Source of the DNA: Methanohalobium evestigatum Z-7303
GTDB lineage: Archaea > Halobacteriota > Methanosarcinia > Methanosarcinales > Methanosarcinaceae
Direction of reading: 5' to 3'
Length of the DNA: 64,000 nucleotides
Assembly: GCF_000196655.1 (NCBI RefSeq)
Contig: NC_014253.1
Coordinates: forward strand, 1,505,423-1,569,422
The notes beneath the pieces were generated by a model. It was not told the DNA's origin, made no database searches, and saw nothing but the letters and a program-made list of their open reading frames with translations. The position numbers were made by a program, and so were the translations under genes. This document shows positions 8,428 through 17,050 of the stretch, piece after piece (positions within the stretch are counted from its first letter, which is position 1; every line of letters starts with the position of its first letter).

Positions 8428-8613
8428 TTACATTCTTTTCCAGATAGCGGTTATTTTTTCAACTTCTATATGGGTGTATTCGTCTTCAACATCCCACTTC
8501 AGGCTTAGTACGCCATCATTACATTCAGCAACTGTGCCATGATATGTTTTACCTTCAGCATCAAGTGATACTTTTTTTCCTATATAATATTTAGTTATAA
8601 ATGCTTCTTCCAA
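8428..8613 (-). CDS. Small conserved protein with a beta-barrel look
   Basis: 61 residues, MEEAFITKYYIGKKVSLDAE onward. It alternates short strands with glycine and acidic turns (GKTYHGTVAECNDGVLSLKWD), a pattern like small Sm- or SH3-like barrels. The start is TTG at 8611-8613, eight bases after a GGGGG ribosome site; no ATG is available in frame. It is divergent from glutamate synthase and stands alone. I do not recognise a named family. The sequence is lysine- and glutamate-rich but not membrane-bound. Confidence 0.6.
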   Translation of the reverse strand: MEEAFITKYYIGKKVSLDAEGKTYHGTVAECNDGVLSLKWDVEDEYTHIEVEKITAIWKRM

Positions 8614-8774
8614 TTTTAAACCCCCTATTATTAAATAATTTAGGCAATTAAACTATCATCTTTCATCTTTAATTAATTTATAGAAACAACGTTTCTTAAT
8701 ATTAATACTAAGTAAATCAAATGAACTCGCTAAAAAACAATGGACATTTTAAGCAAAGCCTATTAACAATAAAA

Positions 8775-8783
8775 TTTATATAA
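8775..8783 (+). promoter_or_regulatory. TATA box for glutamate synthase
   Basis: TTTATATAA about 92 bp before the ATG at 8875, giving a leader of about 65-70 bases. The only other signal is an AAAGGGAT ribosome site just before the start. No copy of a GGTA-N6-TACC-type nitrogen operator was seen here. Confidence 0.5.
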
Positions 8784-8874
8784 GATTACACCCCAGTTAA
8801 TTGCCGTTTACTGTGTAGATGATAATCGCAGTGATATAAGATAACTATAATTATAAACACACAAAAGGGATTAT

Positions 8875-10470
8875 ATGGGAAATCTAAGACAACCAAATGC
8901 AAATGAAGCAACAAGAACATTCAACCGTTCTAAAAGTGTAGCACCGATGTCTGGTATATGCACTCGCTGTGTAGACGGATGCCGTGGAAACTGTGAAATT
9001 TTTAAATCATCATTTAGAGGGCGAGAAGTACTTTATCCAGGTCCTTTTGGAGAAATAACTGCTGGTGCAGACAAAGATTATCCTGTAGATTATTCACATC
9101 TTAACATACAGGGATATGCAGTCGGTGCCCATGGGCTTCCTGAAGGAATGGAAGCAAGCCCTGAAACAGCAAGATTCCCAAATGTTGATACTGAAACTGA
9201 ATATGGATGGAACAAAAAAGTAAGAATGTCAGTACCGATGTTTACCGGTGCACTTGGTTCCACTGATATAGCAAGAAAGAACTGGGAACACTTTGCTGTA
9301 GGTGCTGCAATCTCCGGTATTACCCTCGTATGTGGAGAAAACGTCTGCGGTGTAGACCCTGAACTCAAATTCGATGGTGAAGGAAAAGTCAAAGAATCAC
9401 CAGAAATGGACCGCAGAATCGAAGCCTATAATAGGTATCATGAAGGCTATGGAGAAATGCTTGTCCAGCTTAACGTGGAAGATACAAACCTTGGTGTTGC
9501 AGAATATCTTGCAAGTAAACACAACATGGAAACCATTGAGATAAAATGGGGACAGGGTGCCAAATGTATCGGTGGAGAAATTAAAGTCAAAACACTTGAT
9601 CGTGCACTTGAACTGAAAAGACGTGGATACATTGTAACACCTGACCCTGAACTGTCATCGGTACAGGAAGCTTATAAAGTCGGTGCAATAAGAGAATTCG
9701 AGAGACACTCAAGACTTGGTTTTGTAGATAAAGAAGAATTCCTCGAACAAATAGATTATCTGCATTCCATCGGATTTGACCGTGTAACTCTAAAAACCGG
9801 TGCATATTCAATGACCGAAGCCGCAATGGCTATGAAATACGGATCTGAAGCAAAAGTCGACCTTCTTACCTATGATGGTGCACCCGGTGGTACAGGAATG
9901 AGTCCATGGCCAATGATGGAAGAATGGGGAATTCCAGCATTCTATTTACAGTCCCTTGTTAATGATTTTGCAGACAAATTGAATAACAAAGGTGAAAAAG
10001 TTCCTGACCTTGCAATGGCTGGTGGGTTCTCCAGTGAAGACGGTATCTATAAAGCTCTTGCTATGGGTTCACCATACTTCAAAGCAGTATGCATGGGCCG
10101 TGCACTAATGATACCAGGCATGGTAGGCAAGAATATCGGAAACTGGCTTGAAGAAGAAAACCTGCCAAAGACTGTAGCAGAGTACGGTCACAGGATAGAT
10201 GAAATATTCCCCCACTATGAAGAACTTGAAGAACGCTATGGCGAGAATGAAATGCAGAACATGCCACTTGGTGCACTTGGTATTTATTCCTATGCACAAA
10301 AGACCAAAGTCGGTCTGCAACAACTGATGGCAGGTTCAAGAAAATTCAACATCTCAAAACTCGACCGCAAGGACCTCATGGCACTCACCGAAGAATCCGC
10401 AAAGGTCTCAGGCATAGATTATGTAATGGACGCATATAGGGATGTTGCAGAACAGATACTGGAAGAATAA
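8875..10470 (+). CDS. Archaeal-type glutamate synthase, FMN-binding core subunit
   Basis: 531 residues, matching the stand-alone synthase domain found in methanogens rather than the 1500-residue bacterial enzyme. It is expected to make glutamate from 2-oxoglutarate and ammonia supplied by a separate amidotransferase subunit. A four-Cys cluster lies at residues 29-40 (C-x2-C-x3-C-x3-C), suggesting an Fe-S site. The TIM-barrel FMN region has YDGAPGGTGMSPWPMMEEWG (about 335-354) and AGGFSSEDGIYKALAMG (about 380-396), ending in AVCMGRALM. NrpR, the nitrogen repressor, lies 0.5 kb downstream on the other strand, which fits a nitrogen-assimilation locus. An intrinsic hairpin overlaps the stop codon. 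Confidence 0.9.
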   Translation: MGNLRQPNANEATRTFNRSKSVAPMSGICTRCVDGCRGNCEIFKSSFRGREVLYPGPFGEITAGADKDYPVDYSHLNIQGYAVGAHGLPEGMEASPETARFPNVDTETEYGWNKKVRMSVPMFTGALGSTDIARKNWEHFAVGAAISGITLVCGENVCGVDPELKFDGEGKVKESPEMDRRIEAYNRYHEGYGEMLVQLNVEDTNLGVAEYLASKHNMETIEIKWGQGAKCIGGEIKVKTLDRALELKRRGYIVTPDPELSSVQEAYKVGAIREFERHSRLGFVDKEEFLEQIDYLHSIGFDRVTLKTGAYSMTEAAMAMKYGSEAKVDLLTYDGAPGGTGMSPWPMMEEWGIPAFYLQSLVNDFADKLNNKGEKVPDLAMAGGFSSEDGIYKALAMGSPYFKAVCMGRALMIPGMVGKNIGNWLEEENLPKTVAEYGHRIDEIFPHYEELEERYGENEMQNMPLGALGIYSYAQKTKVGLQQLMAGSRKFNISKLDRKDLMALTEESAKVSGIDYVMDAYRDVAEQILEE

Positions 10471-10479
10471 TCTTCCAGT
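10458..10479 (+). terminator. Hairpin terminator of glutamate synthase gene
   Basis: Perfect 9-bp arms ACTGGAAGA (10458-10466) and TCTTCCAGT (10471-10479) with the loop ATAA, which includes the stop codon. It is followed by TACTTTTCT on the plus strand. Confidence 0.65.
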
Positions 10480-10487
10480 TACTTTTC

Positions 10488-10547
10488 TATTCTATGTCTC
10501 TTGAAAGGTACCTACTTTTTTTTATTCTATGTCTCTTGAAAGGTACC
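10488..10547. repeat. 25-bp direct repeat, duplicated end of the DUF1284 gene
   Basis: Two perfect copies (10488-10512 and 10523-10547) of a 25-mer that begins TATTCTATGTC and ends GAAAGGTACC, at a 35-bp period. The right copy encodes the last residues of the DUF1284 protein (LWYLSRDIE). The left copy lies past its stop. This is a recent local duplication of the gene's 3' end. Confidence 0.85.
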
Positions 10548-10923
10548 AGAGACATTTCTCTTTCCAGATACATCCACCACACACTTCATCTGCATCGAGA
10601 GTTTTTTGCAGTTTTTTGTTTACAAGTGAAAACGCATATTCTGGTGATATCACCATATGTTCTTCCAAACCAAGTTTATCGATTACCAGTTCATCCATTT
10701 TTTTTAAATCTGATGCAGAATTCAATTTACATATTCCGTTTTTGTTGTAAGGGCAGAAAGAACAAATAACATCACAATCTGTTATTATATCTATCAAGGA
10801 ACCGTGGGAATTCAAACAGTTTATAATATATTTCATGTTCTTTATAAAATCTTGGCTGTATCCATATCCTTGAAAGCCTTGAATACAAAGCAGATGATGT
10901 GCTCGAAGTTTTATCGGAAACAT
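10522..10923 (-). CDS. DUF1284 family cysteine-rich protein
   Basis: 133 residues. The start KLRAHHLLCIQGFQGYGYSQDF (from residue 5) is the family signature: two His, a Cys and an aromatic-glycine loop. Further Cys pairs lie in CDVICSFCPYNKNGIC (about residues 50-65) and CGGCIWKEKCLWY (about 114-126), arranged like an Fe-S cluster site. The family's function is not established. It starts 9 bp after nrpR on the same strand, so it is probably co-transcribed with the nitrogen repressor. The 3' end has been duplicated in place (25-bp repeat). Confidence 0.8.
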   Translation of the reverse strand: MFPIKLRAHHLLCIQGFQGYGYSQDFIKNMKYIINCLNSHGSLIDIITDCDVICSFCPYNKNGICKLNSASDLKKMDELVIDKLGLEEHMVISPEYAFSLVNKKLQKTLDADEVCGGCIWKEKCLWYLSRDIE

Positions 10924-10932
10924 CTTGAAAAA

Positions 10933-11907
10933 TTAAAGTTTTGACATGTTACTGTATTCAAGTACTGTAGAAACAGGATACGTAGCCACATCTATTCCAG
11001 CTTCCTCAACTGCACAGATAACATTGGTTCCTACATAAACTGGCACACCAGACATACCAAAATCAACTGGAGCTCCGAATACATATTCACCGGATTCACC
11101 GGTTCTTATGACACCCCCGATTTCTGAAGCATTAATCCTATTTATAACATCAAGAGCTTTTTCAGAGGCTGATGCAGGTATAGTCCTCATATTGGCAAGT
11201 ATTTTTCCTGTGCCTGTATCCAGAACATCCAGAACAGATGTTGTTTTTCTGCTCATGAATATCTTAATCGGGTCTATAGAAGTTCCGCTGTATGATATAA
11301 GGTCTTGGAAATTAACAGGTTCATTGTTTTTAATATTCAATGTACCGCCATATGCAGGTTCAACAGGAACACCCTGATTTAGTAAAATACCGTCAATTGT
11401 TATACTACAAACAGTCGCAATAGCTGTTTTCCCCTCCGGTACATCGATTTTTGAATCAGAATTCTCATCAAATATCTGTATTCTCGGACTTATTGTAATA
11501 CCATTTGCTGTTACAATTTTAATAATTTCCAGTGCATCCTCAAGGTCATTATTATCAACCAGAGAAATATTTACAATAACATTGCCTTCTTCTGTTTCAG
11601 GATCGAAATTCATCCTATACATTAGTTCTTCTATTCTTGTACTTACAAAACTTAAACGGTCACCTATAAGAGCATCCCTGAGTTCCTTTTCCCCCAGTTC
11701 TGTAATTACACGTCCCGAATATCCTTCTTTTTTAGTAAATCCCCTTTCGTCCAGTATCCTTAAATGATAGCGAACTGCACGCTCTCCTATTCCATAACCT
11801 CTGTTGTTTAATTCATCAGCTATGGATCTTGCACCTACTGGTTTATCACTTTCACTTATGATACGCATTATTTCAATAAGTTTCCTCTCAATCAGTGCAT
11901 CTGTCAT
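10933..11907 (-). CDS. nrpR: NrpR-type nitrogen repressor, one regulatory domain
   Basis: About 324 residues from the ATG at 11907; the frame stays open to 11976, but the extra 23 residues lack a ribosome site and do not look like the family. A winged helix (MTDALIERKLIEIMRIISES...RAVRYHLRILDERGFTKK, residues 1-60) is followed by a single NrpR/DUF128 regulatory domain (about 105-320), including YGGTLNIKNNEPVNFQDLISYSGTSIDP and EIGGVIRTGESGEY. NrpR represses nitrogen-assimilation genes in methanogens and is released by 2-oxoglutarate. One-domain plus HTH matches the NrpRI form of Methanosarcina, which acts with a separate NrpRII; no NrpRII is seen here. The neighbouring glutamate synthase is a plausible target. 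Confidence 0.88.
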   Translation of the reverse strand: MTDALIERKLIEIMRIISESDKPVGARSIADELNNRGYGIGERAVRYHLRILDERGFTKKEGYSGRVITELGEKELRDALIGDRLSFVSTRIEELMYRMNFDPETEEGNVIVNISLVDNNDLEDALEIIKIVTANGITISPRIQIFDENSDSKIDVPEGKTAIATVCSITIDGILLNQGVPVEPAYGGTLNIKNNEPVNFQDLISYSGTSIDPIKIFMSRKTTSVLDVLDTGTGKILANMRTIPASASEKALDVINRINASEIGGVIRTGESGEYVFGAPVDFGMSGVPVYVGTNVICAVEEAGIDVATYPVSTVLEYSNMSKL

Positions 11908-12076
11908 TTTGAAACATCCAGAAAGATTATTCTCCACATCAATATATAACCCAAAGCAATATAAACATACATACAATCTATATTTATAAATTGAAAATAT
12001 TGGTTAATACACAGTTTTGCCAGTTAATATTTGTATTTATTTTTTTTCTAATTATAGATTTTTACAGTAGACGATA

Positions 12077-13756
12077 TTAAAAACTACCACTTCTGATAAT
12101 ATATATCACAAGTCCCATACCAAATATTCCCGCTATTACAAATCCTGCAAGACCAAGCAACGGAATGCCCCCTATAACCGGACCCATGCCAGTTTGGATT
12201 ACAAGTGACGAACCGATAATTATTGATGCAATGATAAGACTAAACGACAAACGATTGCTTGCAGCGTTTATCTCTGAGACGACAGGCTCTATCCCTTCAT
12301 GTTTAAAAACAATCCTTGCTTCACCATCCTGTACAGATGTAAGAATATTTGACATTTGTTTGGGCAATTTGTGAAAAAACCTTCCAAACTCCCAGATGTC
12401 TTTAAAAGCTGTTTTTGATAGGTTTTTTGGGCTTAATCTTTCATGCATTAATTTTTTGGCGTAAGGCTCTGCAATCTGTATTATATTAAAACCGGGAGCC
12501 ATCATAGTCCCAAAACCAGCAATTGTCATCATTCCCTTTATCAACATTGCCAGATTGTTAGGAATTGTAACCCAGTTTCTTCTAAGTACTGCAACGATAT
12601 CTTCAATCATGGCAGCACCATCAATATGATACATTGGTCTTCCATAATACTTATTCAAAATGTATTCAATATCCAGTGTTAATTTTGATGTGTCTACATC
12701 ATAACCTACCATACCAAATTCTCTAAGTATTTCGATATACTTTGATGTGTCACGTTCCACAATTGCAATTAGTGTGTCTACAAGACCCTTTCTGATATAA
12801 TCCGGTAAATAGCCCACCATTCCAAAATCAAGAAGAGCTATTTTCCCGTCCCACATTATAAGAACATTTCCTGAATGAGCGTCAGCATGAAAAACACCGT
12901 CTTCAAAGACTTGTTTCATAAATGATTGTCCGCCGTTTTCAGCTATTTTGTACCTGTTAAACCCATATTCATCGATTTTTTCAAAATCATCTCCTTTAAT
13001 ACCCCTGATATATTCTGTTGTAAGCACATATTCGCCACAAAAATCCCAGAATACTTTGTGGACATAGATATTTGGGTCATCTTTTAGGTTATTAGAAAAG
13101 CGCTCTATGTTTGTGGCTTCCCTTACATAGTCCATTTCAGCATGAATCGATTTTGAAAATTCATCAACAATGTCGGTAGGTTTGTATAACTCAGCACCTT
13201 CTATATGCTGTTCAGCAAAACCAGCAAGACTATACATGATGTCAAGGTCTGATTCTATAACTTTTCTTATACCCGGTCTCTGTACTTTAACCGCAACCTC
13301 ATCCCCGTTAAGCAGTTTAGCATAATGAACTTGTCCGATAGATGCAGATGCTATAGGTTCTTCTCTAAATTCTGAAAAAAACTCAGAAACATCCTTACCA
13401 AGGTCGTTTTTTATAATGCGTTTTACTGATTCAAAATCAAATGGTGGAACATTATCCTGAAGCCTTGCAAATTCATTGGCATATTTTGCAGGTATCAGGT
13501 CATGGCGCATACTAAGTATCTGCCCCAGTTTTACATATGTGGGACCGAGTTCTTCAAGAGCCATACGTGCCCTTTCAGGACCGGTTAAATACCGGTATTC
13601 TTTTTTTACACTTTTTCCAACTCTTGATTTAAAAGAACCAAACGGTCTAAGACCCATTCGGTCTACTATATGCCCAAATTCATATTTTATGAGGACATCA
13701 ACGATATCTTTATACCTTTTCAACATTCGGTATTTGCGAAATGTTCCGGGAGCCAT
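12077..13756 (-). CDS. AarF/UbiB (ABC1/ADCK) family atypical kinase
   Basis: 559 residues, soluble kinase-like fold with a membrane tail. Family landmarks are KLGQ at residues 76-79, ASIGQVH at 138-144 (a nucleotide loop with Ala-rich replacement), AVKVQRPG at 155-162 with the catalytic-type Lys, HADAHSGN at 290-297 and LLDFGMVG at 308-315. Two hydrophobic helices at the C-terminus (about 498-515 and 522-550) anchor it. Bacterial and mitochondrial relatives support ubiquinone synthesis by ATPase action. In methanogens the partner lipid could be methanophenazine, but that is inference. It is monocistronic, with a long 5' spacer shared with the divergent gene at 13960. Confidence 0.88.
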   Translation of the reverse strand: MAPGTFRKYRMLKRYKDIVDVLIKYEFGHIVDRMGLRPFGSFKSRVGKSVKKEYRYLTGPERARMALEELGPTYVKLGQILSMRHDLIPAKYANEFARLQDNVPPFDFESVKRIIKNDLGKDVSEFFSEFREEPIASASIGQVHYAKLLNGDEVAVKVQRPGIRKVIESDLDIMYSLAGFAEQHIEGAELYKPTDIVDEFSKSIHAEMDYVREATNIERFSNNLKDDPNIYVHKVFWDFCGEYVLTTEYIRGIKGDDFEKIDEYGFNRYKIAENGGQSFMKQVFEDGVFHADAHSGNVLIMWDGKIALLDFGMVGYLPDYIRKGLVDTLIAIVERDTSKYIEILREFGMVGYDVDTSKLTLDIEYILNKYYGRPMYHIDGAAMIEDIVAVLRRNWVTIPNNLAMLIKGMMTIAGFGTMMAPGFNIIQIAEPYAKKLMHERLSPKNLSKTAFKDIWEFGRFFHKLPKQMSNILTSVQDGEARIVFKHEGIEPVVSEINAASNRLSFSLIIASIIIGSSLVIQTGMGPVIGGIPLLGLAGFVIAGIFGMGLVIYIIRSGSF

Positions 13757-13959
13757 ATTCTCAGTTATAGTGGTTGGTTAATGTTAGATGATTAATGATT
13801 TACAGTTATAAAAATTAATGTTATCTCTTACTACATAAATATCAGGTTATAATGCTTAAGAATAAAAGCCGATAAATAGAAAAAAATATATGCGTTAAAA
13901 GTCTAATTAATTATGTAAGTGTTTGTGTTATATAACACAAATATGGGAGAGTGAATTAA

Positions 13960-14226
13960 ATGTTATTTATGGCAATAAGTACATGGAAACCTGAAAATAG
14001 AGACGACATTATGGAACATTTTAAAGAATTAAAGGTTCCATCAGGAATTACCATCAAAAACCAGTGGGTTGATTTGACAGGGGGAAGATATTTTATACTC
14101 TTTGAAACCGATGATCCAGAATCTTATGGAGCATTCAACCTGCCGTGGAGCGATGTATGTGAAATAGACTGCGTTCCAGTAATGGAATCAGCAGAATTCA
14201 TGAAACTCATGAACAAACACCAATAA
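13960..14226 (+). CDS. DUF3303 family protein
   Basis: 88 residues, small ferredoxin-like alpha/beta fold. The signature is MLFMAISTWKPENRDDIMEH at the start, then GITIKNQWVDLTGGRYFILFETDDPESYGAFNLPW, and ending CVPVMESAEFMK. This is the DUF3303 pattern (stress-response-like A/B barrel relatives). The function is unknown. The start is an ATG after GGGAGAG. It is divergent from the aarF-like gene and followed by its own hairpin. Confidence 0.8.
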   Translation: MLFMAISTWKPENRDDIMEHFKELKVPSGITIKNQWVDLTGGRYFILFETDDPESYGAFNLPWSDVCEIDCVPVMESAEFMKLMNKHQ

Positions 14227-14242
14227 TATAATAATGTTTAAT

Positions 14243-14265
14243 GGGTATTAATATACCCTTTATTT
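14243..14265 (+). terminator. Hairpin terminator after the DUF3303 gene
   Basis: GGGTAT (14243-14248) and ATACCC (14253-14258) with a TAAT loop, followed by TTTATTTATT. Confidence 0.6.
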
Positions 14266-14318
14266 ATTATTACACTTTAAAATTTTTTGACAATTAAAAT
14301 TTAAGAACTCTTTTCATA

Positions 14319-14840
14319 TTATTTATTTGGATATAAAGTTACATTTACAGCTGAGTCATTAACCTTCAAAGTAAAATCTCCGGGCGGCAGGGCAGAAGTA
14401 TCATAACTGAAACTAAAATTACCATCAGAATCTGCTTTTATTTTTTGTAATGCCTGAATATTCAGACGAACACTGGACTCACCCGAATTGGCTTTACCGT
14501 GTATTTTTGTATCATAAGTCCCGGGAGGAACATTTGAATCCTCAAAAACCGCTACTCCTGACGAAGATTTTCTTTTCCGGGTAAACCAGAATAATAATTT
14601 TACGCTGAATTTGACATTTTCTACATTTTTGGCTGTAACTGTATAACGGTTTGGTGGAGATGGTATATCCACGTTATTAAATATATACTCATACATCCCA
14701 TCTTTAACAGGTACATCTTTTTCAAAAGAGATTACAATATTTACTTCAGATTTAGGGATATTTTTCCCATTTATTTTTAAAACATCACCTACTACCGGCT
14801 GCGATGGGGAAAAATCCCAAGAAGATTCAGCATTTTGCAA
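14319..14840 (-). CDS. Uncharacterised beta-rich (Ig-like) protein
   Basis: 173 residues made of two or three beta-sandwich-like segments: PVVGDVLKINGKNIPKSEVNIVISFE, YTVTAKNVENVKFSVKL and VPPGTYDTKIHGKANSG, ending LPPGDFTLKVNDSAVNVTLYPNK. The start is TTG at 14838-14840, seven bases after GAGGA. An in-frame stop upstream rules out a longer form, so no signal peptide is encoded despite the extracellular look. It follows the small coiled-coil gene by 14 bp. I do not recognise a family name. Confidence 0.65.
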   Translation of the reverse strand: MQNAESSWDFSPSQPVVGDVLKINGKNIPKSEVNIVISFEKDVPVKDGMYEYIFNNVDIPSPPNRYTVTAKNVENVKFSVKLLFWFTRKRKSSSGVAVFEDSNVPPGTYDTKIHGKANSGESSVRLNIQALQKIKADSDGNFSFSYDTSALPPGDFTLKVNDSAVNVTLYPNK

Positions 14841-14854
14841 ATATAAATCCTCTT

Positions 14855-15166
14855 TTACTTTTTTTCCTTTAATTCTTCCAGTGTGTTTTGAATCTGGTCT
14901 ATCTTCTCTTCAAGGTTATTGTAATCCTCTTTTGTTGCAATATTGGATTGTTCAAATGTTTCCTGAACCTTTTCAGAAATCTTGTTTTCAATATCTTCCT
15001 TCTGCTTCCTTCGTTCAGCAATCATTTCATTTACTAAATTTTTGCCTTCTTCCCTGCTCAATTCCCCTTTCTGTACGAGTTCTTCAACTGTTTCATTTAT
15101 TTTTTCTTCGGTAAGTGCCCATGCACCAATTCCCATAAGTGCTAATTTTTTCACATTTTCAATCAT
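14855..15166 (-). CDS. Small coiled-coil, phasin-like protein
   Basis: About 103 residues. A short hydrophobic start (IENVKKLALMGIGAWALTEE) is followed by a continuous charged helix (residues 22-103, rich in Glu, Lys and Gln) ending LEEKIDQIQNTLEELKEKK. The layout is like polyhydroxyalkanoate granule-associated (phasin-like) proteins, but the call is structural only. The ATG at 15164-15166 is eight bases from GGGAGG; a TTG two codons upstream is too close to it. It is co-directional with the Ig-like gene and may form a two-gene unit with it. Confidence 0.65.
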   Translation of the reverse strand: MIENVKKLALMGIGAWALTEEKINETVEELVQKGELSREEGKNLVNEMIAERRKQKEDIENKISEKVQETFEQSNIATKEDYNNLEEKIDQIQNTLEELKEKK

Positions 15167-15300
15167 AAACAAAACCTCCCATAATAAGAAGAAACGTTTT
15201 ACAATATGTAGTATTTGTATCCCCTATAAAATAATTATTTGTCATCAGGTAAATATGTATCGAAAAATAAACCAAAAAATAAATTATAATTTTGGGATGT

Positions 15301-17019
15301 TTATTTTGCCAAGTCTTTAATTGACTGATTAAGGTATACAGCATTACTCTGGTTTATAAGATACCGGCAAACTTTATTAGGTTCTCCGTCCATTTCAATA
15401 CCGCCGTTGTTAACCAGTATAGCCCTATGTGCAACTTCATTTACAAAATCCATATGGTGGCTTACAAGAACAATTGTTGTTCCAAAATTTTTGTTGATTG
15501 ATTTTAGAGAATTTGTCACATCTCTAAGAGTTATAGGATCAAGGTCACCAAATGGCTCATCAAGCATTAAAATTTCAGGTGAAGTTGACATTGAAAGTGC
15601 TATAAAAGCCCTTACATGCTCTCCTCCACTCATCTGATAGGTTGTTTTATCAAGTACATCCATTGATAGGTCAAGAGCATCAAATATCTCTCTGGCGTAT
15701 GATTCAACATCTTCCTGTTCTATTTCAGGGAACAGTTCATAATAGATATTTTCTGTTACACCAAGTTTTTGTAAAATATCTGATTTTTCATCCTCTGACA
15801 TATCAGGTAGTTTATAGATAAGGTCAAGCAATTCATCTGAAATACCAAGTTCATCAGCCTTTTTTCTTGCATAGCCGATAGCACCCTCTCTCTTAATTTT
15901 GAGTTTAAAAGCTATCTGTTCACGCAGAGTCGAATGAGGAGGAAGGATGAATTCCTGATGCATCAGGCTGATTTTGCGGCGGAGTTCCATGCGCTGTAAA
16001 CTGTAATGGGAGATATCCACCCAGTCACCATTATGGAGATAACATATTTTACCATTGTCTGGCTCATGCAGACCTTCTATCATTTTTAGCAGTGTGGTTT
16101 TACCCGCACCCGATGAGCCTACAAATGCTGTTATTTCACCTTCATTGATATCCAGTGATAGGTTTTTGATGCTTAAGACTTCTCCGACACGTATCAGTGA
16201 TAATCTTCTGGAAAGATTTTGCACTTTTATACAGGGCTTTTTATTATGGACATCTGAGAGTTCAATACTTGGTTGCAATTTTTTGAGGAAATTTTTGAGC
16301 ACCTTTTCAGGTTCACCCTCATCAATAATCTTCTGGTTTTCAAGATATATAACACGGTCAGAGAGGTACATATGTATTTCTGGAAGATGTGATATTACAA
16401 GAATTGGTATATTCAGGCGGTTTTTCAGGGATTTAATAACATCAAGTATCTCCTGCTTGGTATCGGGTCCGGTCATTGTCACCGGTTCATCAAGGAGTAA
16501 AGCTCTGGGTTTTGCCGAGAGCTGTCGGGCAAGTATTAATCTCTGCTTTTCACCGCCACTTAAAAAATTGGATGAATGAAGAGCTTTATTCTCAAGTCCG
16601 ACAAGTTTTAAATATGACAGCGCAGTGTTATACAACTCTTCATAATACGGAGAATCCTCTGAGGGAAGCGATTCGTCACCAGAGTAAAAAAAGTTTAGCT
16701 TTCTGATTATATTTTCGATGGCAGGTCCTGCCCATAATCCAAAAGAACGTTGAAGATGGATAGCAGTATTAAGGTTTAAAAACCTTTTTCCTTCATAACC
16801 AGATTCAGGTGTTATTACGTTTCCATCCAAATCGATTATACCGCCATCAAAATTTTCGACACCACGTATAATTCTAAGTAATGTTGTTTTTCCACTACCA
16901 CTTCTTCCGGTGATTCCAAGGATTTCACCATCATTTACTGCTAAATTTATACCATCAAGGATGCGTTTTTTTTCAGAACCTATCTCATAATCTTTAACAA
17001 CATTACTCAATCTCAGCAT
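15301..17019 (-). CDS. AtwA-type double ABC ATPase (methyl-CoM reductase component A2-like)
   Basis: About 572 residues with two ABC ATPase domains in one chain and no membrane part. Domain 1 has Walker A GRSGSGKTT (about residues 38-46), signature LSGGEKQRL and Walker B ALLLDEPV. Domain 2 has Walker A GSSGAGKTT (about 300), signature MSGGEHVRA, Walker B ILMLDEPFGDLD and the switch His in VLVSHH. The segment inserted before the second signature is long, as in the methanogen A2 proteins that help activate methyl-coenzyme M reductase with ATP. It could be A2 itself or a paralogue; several occur per genome. The ATG at 17019 (GAGG eight bases upstream) is preferred over TTG at 17025. It follows GGGP synthase by about 31 bp. 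Confidence 0.85.
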   Translation of the reverse strand: MLRLSNVVKDYEIGSEKKRILDGINLAVNDGEILGITGRSGSGKTTLLRIIRGVENFDGGIIDLDGNVITPESGYEGKRFLNLNTAIHLQRSFGLWAGPAIENIIRKLNFFYSGDESLPSEDSPYYEELYNTALSYLKLVGLENKALHSSNFLSGGEKQRLILARQLSAKPRALLLDEPVTMTGPDTKQEILDVIKSLKNRLNIPILVISHLPEIHMYLSDRVIYLENQKIIDEGEPEKVLKNFLKKLQPSIELSDVHNKKPCIKVQNLSRRLSLIRVGEVLSIKNLSLDINEGEITAFVGSSGAGKTTLLKMIEGLHEPDNGKICYLHNGDWVDISHYSLQRMELRRKISLMHQEFILPPHSTLREQIAFKLKIKREGAIGYARKKADELGISDELLDLIYKLPDMSEDEKSDILQKLGVTENIYYELFPEIEQEDVESYAREIFDALDLSMDVLDKTTYQMSGGEHVRAFIALSMSTSPEILMLDEPFGDLDPITLRDVTNSLKSINKNFGTTIVLVSHHMDFVNEVAHRAILVNNGGIEMDGEPNKVCRYLINQSNAVYLNQSIKDLAK

Positions 17020-17050
17020 AAGCAAACCTCAAAAACAAAAAAATAAATTT

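Noticed and set aside
9090-10339. Long minus-strand frames opposite glutamate synthase
   Set aside because: Antisense shadows of a strongly conserved gene; no starts with ribosome sites.
10494-10769. Plus-strand frame across the DUF1284 gene
   Set aside because: Antisense to the recognised DUF1284 protein, no ribosome site.
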